DNA of 64,000 nucleotides from UBA964 sp037444685. Lineage in GTDB: Bacteria; Pseudomonadota; Gammaproteobacteria; Steroidobacterales; Steroidobacteraceae. Numbering within the stretch: position 1 is the stretch's first letter; each line of letters starts with the position of its first letter. The notes beneath the pieces were generated by a model. That model saw only the letters and a list, made by a program, of their open reading frames with translations, searched no databases and had not been told where the DNA came from. The DNA lies in contig JBBILX010000006.1 of the NCBI GenBank assembly GCA_037444685.1, positions 124,001 through 188,000 of the forward strand, written 5' to 3'. Below are positions 58,555-64,000 of this stretch, piece after piece. Position numbers and translations under genes: made by a program.

Positions 58555-61137
58555 ATGGACCCGACCCGCCGAATCGACACGCACGATCCGACCGCCGAAT
58601 CGCAGCGGCGCCGGGCGCTCGCGTCGGCCCACGTTGGCTCGTGGAGCCGTCATCTGGTCACGGGTGTGGCGCAGGTCGATCTCGTCTGGTGCCAGTCGCT
58701 CAATCTGGACCCCTGCGCCGGCCCCGATCACATCGAGCGCTGGGCGCGGCGTATCCATCCCGACGACGCCGATCCGTTCCTGCGCGCTCACGCCGACCTC
58801 AAGGCGGGCGGGCCGGCGCGCGCCGAGTTCGAGCTCGAGTACCGCATCCTGACGCTCGATTCACGCTGGCTCTGGGTGCTGCAGCGGGGCCGGATCACGC
58901 GCACGGCGCCCGACGGGCGCGCGCTCGAGGCGGCCGGCATCTGCATCGAGATCGATGCCCGCAAGCGTGCCGAGGTCGAAGCGCACGAGAACGAGCAGCG
59001 CCTCGCGACGGCCCTCTGGGGGGCGCGCGCGGCGTTCTGGCAGATCCACCGGCCGAGCGACACCGCGACCCGCAGTCCCTACTGGTATGCGATGACCGGC
59101 TACAGCCGCGAGGCCTGGGACGAGGAGCCGCAACCATGGCTGTCCCGCATCCACCCCGAGGACCGACCGCAGGTGCAGCGGCTCATGGACGAGCACCTCG
59201 AGGGGCGCTCGCAGTACCTCGAGCTGCGCTACCGGCTGCGCTGCGCGAACGGGGCGTGGAAGTGGATCATGGATCGCGGCCGCGTCGTCGAATGGGACTT
59301 CGACGGCCAGCCGGTCGCGCTGATCGGCGTGTCGATCGACATCGACGAGCAGAAGCGGGCCGAACTCGCGCTGCGCTCGACCGAGGCGCGGCTCGAGACG
59401 GCGATCTGGGGCGCGGGCGTCGGTCTGTATGAGCTCGATTGCATCACCGGCACGACCTTCTGGCTCAACGACTGGTGCGCGCGCTTCGACATCGATCCCT
59501 GCGAAGGGGCCGAGCACGTCGACCGCTGGGACCAGAACATCCATCCGGAGGACCTGCCGGCGGCGCGCGCGCGTTTCTCGGGGCACATCGCCGGTACCGA
59601 GGAGTACTACGACGCCGAGTACCGGATCCGAACGCGCTCGGGGCGCTGGCGCTGGATCTTCGAGCGTGGCCGCGTCATCGAGCGCGATGCCGCGGGCAAG
59701 GCGCTGCGCCTCGTCGGCACCTGCATGGACATCGATCAGCGCAAGCGCGCCGAGCTCGCGGTACGCGAGTCGGAGCAGCGCCTGCGTCTTGCGCTCGAGG
59801 GCGGGCGTGGCTGCCTCTGGGAGTGGGACTGCGAGCAGCGCGTCTTCAACGACGCCTACTACCTGTTCCATGGCGTCGATCCGGCGGAGGGGCGTCGCGA
59901 TCCTGAATTCTGGCGCAATCGCGCCCATCCTGACGACGTCGCGCGGATTTCCGATGCCGATCGAGCCGTGACCGACGGACGTCTCGAGGCCTACAACGCC
60001 GAGTATCGCGTCATGCACGCGGACGGACGCTGGCGCTGGATGGTCGACCGCTTCCGTGGCGAAGGCCGCGACGAGAACGGCCGCGCGCGCCGGCTGGTCG
60101 GTTTCGCGGTCGACATCACGGCGGAAGTGGAGGCCCGCGAGGCGATGCGCGCGCAGGCGACGCTCCTCAACCTGATGCGCGACGCCGTGGTGCTCGTCGA
60201 CCGCTCCGGCATCGTCCGGCTCGCCAACCCCGCCTTCCACGCGCTGCTCGGCGCGCCGGAGGGCACGCTGATCGGGCAGCCGATCCGCGAGCGCGTCATC
60301 GCGGCCGTGCCCGAGTTCCCGGGCATCACTCAGGCGGGGGTGCAGCAGTTCATGGCGCGGTCCTATGGTGCGCGCACGACCCGCGAGATCGACTGGAACC
60401 ACCCCGATGGGCGCGTGCTGCGGCTGGTCCTGACGCTGACTCCGCTCGAGTGGGAGGGATCGCTGGGCGTGCTCGGCGTACTCGTCGACGTCACGGCGGA
60501 GAAGCGTCTCGAGCGGCAGATCGTCGAGGCCGCCGCGCGCGAGCAGCGTCGCCTCAGCTCCGATCTGCACGATGGCCTCGGCCAGGAGCTGACCGGCATC
60601 GCGCTCATGCTCAAGAGCATCGCCGGCGGACTGGCCGAGGGAGTCCGCCCCGCGCGGGCGCAGCTCGACGAGATCGTCGGCCTCGTCAACCATGCGATCG
60701 AGTCGGCGCGCGTGCTCGCCCGCGGTATCGCGCCGGTCAGCAGCGAACAGGGCGGTCTGCCCGGCGCGCTGCGCACGCTCGCCGACTCGCTGTCGGCGAT
60801 GCGCGGGCCGAAAGTCCGCTTCCACGACCGGCTCGGCGGTCACTGCAGGATCACCGACGAAGCCGCCACGCACCTGTTCCGCATCGCGCAGGAGGCGGTG
60901 GCCAACGCGCTGCGCCACGCGAGCGCCCGCGAGGTCTGCATCGAACTCGGCGCCACCGAGGCGGGCGAGGTGCAGCTCGAGATTCGCGATGATGGTCAGG
61001 GTTTCCCCGAGGACTCGGCGGCCTCGCGTGGCATCGGCATCCAGACGATGCGTTTCCGCGCGGAGGCGCTGCGCGGCACCCTCGAGCTGCACAGCACGGC
61101 CGGGGTGACGGTTCGCTGCCGAGTTCCTGTAGACTGA
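58555..61137 (+). CDS. Multi-PAS sensor histidine kinase (HisKA_3) with cognate regulator
   Basis: An 860-residue soluble kinase. Five PAS_3-type modules (about 17-140, 150-265, 275-395, 400-525 and 530-650) end in repeated IDIDxxKRAE-like connectors. Next come HisKA_3 with His672 in SSDLHDGLGQE and HATPase_c (N-box EAVANALRHA, G-box DDGQGFP). The ATG at 58555 follows GGGGGG. It is followed after 22 to 40 bases by a NarL-type regulator and probably phosphorylates it. The PAS repeats are similar to each other and to those of the orphan kinase at 15690. Confidence 0.94.
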   Translation: MDPTRRIDTHDPTAESQRRRALASAHVGSWSRHLVTGVAQVDLVWCQSLNLDPCAGPDHIERWARRIHPDDADPFLRAHADLKAGGPARAEFELEYRILTLDSRWLWVLQRGRITRTAPDGRALEAAGICIEIDARKRAEVEAHENEQRLATALWGARAAFWQIHRPSDTATRSPYWYAMTGYSREAWDEEPQPWLSRIHPEDRPQVQRLMDEHLEGRSQYLELRYRLRCANGAWKWIMDRGRVVEWDFDGQPVALIGVSIDIDEQKRAELALRSTEARLETAIWGAGVGLYELDCITGTTFWLNDWCARFDIDPCEGAEHVDRWDQNIHPEDLPAARARFSGHIAGTEEYYDAEYRIRTRSGRWRWIFERGRVIERDAAGKALRLVGTCMDIDQRKRAELAVRESEQRLRLALEGGRGCLWEWDCEQRVFNDAYYLFHGVDPAEGRRDPEFWRNRAHPDDVARISDADRAVTDGRLEAYNAEYRVMHADGRWRWMVDRFRGEGRDENGRARRLVGFAVDITAEVEAREAMRAQATLLNLMRDAVVLVDRSGIVRLANPAFHALLGAPEGTLIGQPIRERVIAAVPEFPGITQAGVQQFMARSYGARTTREIDWNHPDGRVLRLVLTLTPLEWEGSLGVLGVLVDVTAEKRLERQIVEAAAREQRRLSSDLHDGLGQELTGIALMLKSIAGGLAEGVRPARAQLDEIVGLVNHAIESARVLARGIAPVSSEQGGLPGALRTLADSLSAMRGPKVRFHDRLGGHCRITDEAATHLFRIAQEAVANALRHASAREVCIELGATEAGEVQLEIRDDGQGFPEDSAASRGIGIQTMRFRAEALRGTLELHSTAGVTVRCRVPVD
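61130..61135 (+). promoter_or_regulatory. -10-like hexamer TAGACT at the end of the kinase gene
   Basis: TAGACT overlaps the kinase stop (TGA 61135-61137) and could give the regulator its own transcript, with a leader of about 36 bases that contains the AAGGAG Shine-Dalgarno. Confidence 0.35.
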
Positions 61138-61177
61138 GGGTGCTCGCGAGCTTCACTCTGTGCAAGGAGCGCCACCG

Positions 61178-61891
61178 TTGAACATCGTCGGCACGCAAGC
61201 CCTCACAGCGGCCCATCCGCCCGTCAAGCGGCGTGTGCTCATCGTCGACGATCATCCGATCGTGCGTCAGGGCCTCAAGCGCATGATCGAGTCGGAACCC
61301 GACCTCGAAGTCTGCGGCGAAGCGGCCACCGAGTCGCAGGCGCGACGTGCGATCCGCGAACTCGATCCCGACATCGTGATCGTCGACCTCGCGCTCCAGG
61401 AAGGTGACGGCCTCGAGCTCGTGCGCGACGTGCATGCGCACCATCCGGATGTGCCCATGCTCGTCCTGTCGATGCACGACGAGACGATCTATGCCGAGCG
61501 TCTGCTCTCCGAGGGCGCGTCGGGCTACATCATGAAGCAGGCGGCGGCGGACCAGCTGCTCAACGCGCTGCGCACCGTCCTGCGCGGCGAGACCTATCTC
61601 AGCGAAGCGCTGCGCCACCAGCTCGAGGCCCGCAGCGGCGTGCCGGTCGGCGAGAGCCATCCGGTCGACCGGCTCTCCAACCGAGAGCTGCAGGTGCTCA
61701 ACCTGATCGGCCGCGGCGTCAGCTCGCGCGAAATCGCGCGCGAGCTCGGGCTGTCGGTCAAGACCGTCGAGTCGCACCGCCAGAGCCTCAAGCGCAAGCT
61801 CCATCTCGCCACCAACGCGCAGCTCGTCCAGTACGCGATCAACTGGTTCGCCGGCCGTCGCGGCGGTGTCGCACGTTCGGACCGGCTTTAA
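61178..61891 (+). CDS. NarL/LuxR-family response regulator
   Basis: A 237-residue transcription regulator. Receiver (18-132): D24, D25, phospho-acceptor D70 (VIVDLA) and K120. The LuxR-type helix-turn-helix is at about 165-225 (LSNRELQVLNLIGRGVSSREI...GLSVKTVESH). TTG 61178 is proposed as start because AAGGAG lies exactly 8 bases upstream. An in-frame GTG at 61160 would put the Shine-Dalgarno inside the gene. It is the likely partner of the kinase at 58555 and may also serve the orphan kinase at 15690. Confidence 0.93.
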   Translation: MNIVGTQALTAAHPPVKRRVLIVDDHPIVRQGLKRMIESEPDLEVCGEAATESQARRAIRELDPDIVIVDLALQEGDGLELVRDVHAHHPDVPMLVLSMHDETIYAERLLSEGASGYIMKQAAADQLLNALRTVLRGETYLSEALRHQLEARSGVPVGESHPVDRLSNRELQVLNLIGRGVSSREIARELGLSVKTVESHRQSLKRKLHLATNAQLVQYAINWFAGRRGGVARSDRL

Positions 61892-61962
61892 ACCCTTTTC
61901 GCCGGCACGCCTCTAAACGCTCGCAGGCCGCCGGATCGTCGAGCGGCGCGAGGTAGGGCATC

Positions 61963-62403
61963 GTGGCCGACGGCGGCACCCGCAGCGCTTCGACCGAAAC
62001 GCCGCCAGACGCGCAGGCCTGGCTGCTGGAGCGCGCGCGCCGCGGCGATGCCCGGGCATTCGAGCAGCTCTATCGCGGAAGCAGCGCGCGAGTGCACGGT
62101 CTCTGCCTGCGCATGACGCGTGATCCGGGCACGGCCGAGGACTGCGTCCAGGAGACCTTCCTGCGTGCCTGGCGCGCGCTGCCCGGGTTCGAGGGGCGCA
62201 GCCACTTCGGCACCTGGCTGCATCGGATCGCGGTCAACGTGGTGCTCGAGCGGCGCCGCCGGCCCATGCCGCCACTCGAGCCGTTCGAGGCGCTCGACGA
62301 CGACGACTTCGGAGTCGGATTCGATGCGCCGGTCGAGGAGGCGGAGCTCGAAGCGGCGATCGTCGCGCTGCTGCGCGCGCGTCTGCAAGGAGACTCGACA
62401 TGA
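61963..62403 (+). CDS. ECF sigma factor lacking region 4
   Basis: A 146-residue protein. Residues about 20-100 form a normal ECF sigma region 2 (ARAFEQLYRGSSARVHGLCLRM, then DCVQETFLRAWRALP and FGTWLHRIAVNVV), which binds the -10 element and core polymerase. After PVEEAELEAAIVAL the sequence goes directly to LRARLQGDST, the usual C-terminal end. The roughly 45 residues of region 4, with its helix-turn-helix for the -35 element, are missing in frame. Family members have about 185-200 residues. GTG 61963 follows GAGG at 8 bases. Its stop overlaps the next ATG (ATGA). Confidence 0.85.
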   Translation: MADGGTRSASTETPPDAQAWLLERARRGDARAFEQLYRGSSARVHGLCLRMTRDPGTAEDCVQETFLRAWRALPGFEGRSHFGTWLHRIAVNVVLERRRRPMPPLEPFEALDDDDFGVGFDAPVEEAELEAAIVALLRARLQGDST

Positions 62404-62969
62404 GCGGCAGGGACGAACGAACCGGACGGCGCGTGCAATCGGTCGCGGACCTCGACCGGGAAATTCCGCCGCGCCGCGACCTCTGGCCGGCGATCGAGGC
62501 CGGTCTCGTGCCACGGCGCCGGACCACGATCCCGCCGCCCCGCTGGACGCTCGGCCTCGCGGCGGGCGTGGTCCTCGTCGCTGTTGGGTTCTGGGTCGGA
62601 CGCGCGACGCTGCCCGGCGCGCCCGTGGCCGCGACGCCGTCGACCGCAGCGACGGCCACCGTGGAGGCCCCGGGACAAGCCGAGGCGCGCTCGATGGCGG
62701 CGTTCGGGCCCGGTGCGTCCTATGAGACGGCCCGCGAGGCCGCGCTGGCAGCCCTGCCGGATCGGCTCGCGAGGCTGCCATGGCAGACGCGCGAGCAGGT
62801 ACTTGCAAGCCTCGCCACCGTGCAGCGCTCGATCGCGGAGATCGAGCTGGCACTCGGCCGTGACCCGGGCAACGCGTTGCTGCAGTCGTTGCTCATCGAC
62901 GGCTACCAGGAGGAGATGCGCGTGCTCAGCACGCTCGATACGGCCGGCGAGCCCGGCCAGGAGATCTGA
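62400..62969 (+). CDS. Membrane anti-sigma-like protein
   Basis: A 189-residue single-pass protein. Residues 1-45 are hydrophilic, with a DLDREIPPRRDLW motif that recurs in proteins encoded after such sigma factors. One transmembrane helix is at about 50-68 (LGLAAGVVLVAVGFWVG), then a helical periplasmic domain. By position it should be the anti-sigma factor. It has no zinc-binding HxxxCxxC motif. The ATG overlaps the sigma stop by four bases. Confidence 0.65.
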   Translation: MSGRDERTGRRVQSVADLDREIPPRRDLWPAIEAGLVPRRRTTIPPPRWTLGLAAGVVLVAVGFWVGRATLPGAPVAATPSTAATATVEAPGQAEARSMAAFGPGASYETAREAALAALPDRLARLPWQTREQVLASLATVQRSIAEIELALGRDPGNALLQSLLIDGYQEEMRVLSTLDTAGEPGQEI

Positions 62970-62971
62970 CC

Positions 62972-63886
62972 ATGCTTTGGCGTTCCTCGTGGCCCAGGCT
63001 GCTGCCGGCAGCCGTGATCATCGGCACGCTGGCGGCGGTGGCCGTTCAGGCCGACACGGCGACCCGCGTGGACCGGCGCATCGCTGCTGCCGGCACGGCG
63101 TCGGTCGTCGTCAGCAACGTGGCCGGCGAGGTCGATGTGCGCGGCTGGGACCGGCCGGAAGTACGCGTCAGCGGCACGCTGGCACCCGGCGTCGAACGTC
63201 TCGACGTCGTCCGGGACGGCGCGGCCATCGCCGTGCGGGTCGTGCTGCCGCGCCATGGCGGCAGGGAACGAGCGGTTGCCAGGCTGCAGCTCGAGGTGCC
63301 CAAGGGTCACCGCGTCGAGATCACGGCGGTCAGCGCCGATGTCCGGGTCCATGGTGTCGAGGGACCGCAGCGGCTGCGCTCGGTCAGTGGCGACATCGCT
63401 GCGCAGGGCGGCGGCCGCGAGATCGAGATCAGCACGGTCAGCGGTGAGGTGGAATTCGACGGGCTCGGGCGCGTCGCCCGGCTCGACGTTTCCACGGTCA
63501 GCGGCGACGTGGAGTTGCGCGGACTCGCCGGCGAGCTCGAGGCTGCGAGCATCAGTGGCGACGTGGAGGCGAGCGCGACGGCCCTGCAGTCGGTGAAGGT
63601 CAAGACGACCTCCGGTGACGTCACGATGGATGGCGGCTACGGTCGCGGGGCCAGCATCCAGGTGAATACCGTCAGTGGCGATGCGTCGGTGCTCGCCCGC
63701 GGTGCGGCGGGTCTCGCGATCGAGGCGCGCAGCTTCAGCGGCGCGCTGTCGACCTGCTTCGGGGCCCGCGCCGCATCGGGCAGTGGAGGCGCTCCCGGGC
63801 GGCGGTTGGAACTCACGCGTGGCGATGGCAGTATCAAGCTCCGCATCAGCACGGTGAGCGGCGAAGTCGCGATCTGCGACAGGTAG
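62972..63886 (+). CDS. DUF4097-type exported beta-repeat protein
   Basis: A 304-residue exported protein. After a signal peptide (LLPAAVIIGTLAAVAVQA), it carries at least eight short repeats built on V-S-G-[DE]-V (for example STVSGEVEFDG, STVSGDVELRG, SISGDVEASA), the pattern of the DUF4097 right-handed beta-helix family. It starts 2 bases after the anti-sigma-like gene. Together they form a common sigma, anti-sigma, DUF4097 operon in which the last gene is an envelope protein of unknown role. Its TAG stop lies inside TAGAAT, the -10 candidate for the next gene. Confidence 0.85.
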   Translation: MLWRSSWPRLLPAAVIIGTLAAVAVQADTATRVDRRIAAAGTASVVVSNVAGEVDVRGWDRPEVRVSGTLAPGVERLDVVRDGAAIAVRVVLPRHGGRERAVARLQLEVPKGHRVEITAVSADVRVHGVEGPQRLRSVSGDIAAQGGGREIEISTVSGEVEFDGLGRVARLDVSTVSGDVELRGLAGELEAASISGDVEASATALQSVKVKTTSGDVTMDGGYGRGASIQVNTVSGDASVLARGAAGLAIEARSFSGALSTCFGARAASGSGGAPGRRLELTRGDGSIKLRISTVSGEVAICDR

Positions 63887-63889
63887 AAT
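63884..63889 (+). promoter_or_regulatory. -10-like hexamer TAGAAT for the last gene
   Basis: TAGAAT is 7 bases before GTG 63897 and includes the TAG stop of the DUF4097 gene. Same hexamer as the tRNA-Gly promoter. Confidence 0.4.
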
Positions 63890-63896
63890 CGGCGCC

Positions 63897-64000
63897 GTGC
63901 GCGCCGCCCGCCGGTTGTTCCGCTCTGTGCTGATAGCCATCGGTGGCGCGCTCGCGCTGACGTTCGCTGGCAGTGCGGTGCTCGTGGCGCTCGTCGACGC
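63897..64000 (+). CDS. Membrane-anchored or exported protein, N-terminal part only
   Basis: About 34 codons before the window ends: a GTG start, basic residues (RAARRLFRS), then a hydrophobic run (VLIAIGGALALTF). It looks like a signal anchor or signal peptide. The gene cannot be identified from this piece. TAGAAT lies 7 bases upstream and no Shine-Dalgarno is visible. Confidence 0.5.
   Translation, partial: MRAARRLFRSVLIAIGGALALTFAGSAVLVALVD

Noticed and set aside
62972..63886. DNA-level tandem repeat
   Set aside because: The V-S-G-D-V repeats are protein-level beta-helix repeats; the DNA copies differ and do not form a simple tandem array.
1..64000. Mobile element, prophage, CRISPR array or rRNA operon
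   Set aside because: No transposase, integrase, phage gene, regularly spaced repeat or rRNA sequence was seen; the single tRNA has no integrase beside it.

Overview
The window is GC-rich gammaproteobacterial chromosome. Markers are a gammaproteobacterial DUF6763-type small protein, MarC, TrmB, an M48/TPR lipoprotein, a short AMP nucleosidase and an AttEFGH-like ABC system. I would place it near Xanthomonadales, Nevskiales or Steroidobacterales, but this is inference. No rRNA, CRISPR array, insertion sequence, integrase or phage gene was seen, and coding density is very high.

Layout. 1-3.9 kb: end of exonuclease III, an AmpG-like transporter and a Rieske ferredoxin joined by GTGA/ATGA-type overlaps, a DUF6763-like protein, MarC and TrmB. 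3.9-7.9 kb: an operon read leftward of circularly permuted ATP-grasp, alpha-E, transglutaminase-like and Anbu proteasome-type peptidase. 8.0-15.7 kb: AlkB, gamma-glutamyltransferase, a GTP cyclohydrolase II with a degenerate N-terminal half, a diguanylate cyclase behind a sigma28-like promoter, an M48 lipoprotein and AMP nucleosidase. 15.7-26 kb: a multi-PAS kinase, a membrane protein gene with a frameshift at its start, a frameshifted beta-lactamase-fold gene, tRNA-Gly(CCC), a GT39 glycosyltransferase, a molybdopterin hydroxylase subunit and a GGDEF/EAL protein. 26-36 kb: a thiolase and FadJ-like pair for fatty-acid oxidation, VOC and NTF2-like proteins, a PBP4-type carboxypeptidase, an amidohydrolase, truncated hemoglobin, an HDOD protein and a dienelactone hydrolase.

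36-51 kb: an AttEFGH-like ABC module, RhlE helicase, a SUI1 homologue, a double VOC protein, a decayed hydantoinase B gene abutting a TRAP-binding-protein remnant, an FAD monooxygenase, an unusual CpcT-cyclophilin fusion, a MacAB-like efflux module and a degenerate receiver. 51-58 kb: two tandem Rieske oxygenases (the first frameshifted), a membrane protein, and a cluster of two methyltransferases, a cysteine-synthase-like enzyme and a 117-aa unknown. 58-64 kb: a five-PAS kinase with its NarL-type regulator, then an ECF sigma factor that has lost region 4, a membrane anti-sigma-like protein, a DUF4097 protein and a partial membrane protein.

Two themes recur. First, many genes carry a TA-N3-T -10-like hexamer about 6-10 bases before the start codon and no Shine-Dalgarno, which suggests leaderless or near-leaderless transcription; the hexamers are entered as separate promoter features. 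Second, several genes carry disruptive lesions. One (hydantoinase B) has many and is truly decayed. Three have a single indel and could be recent mutations or assembly errors.
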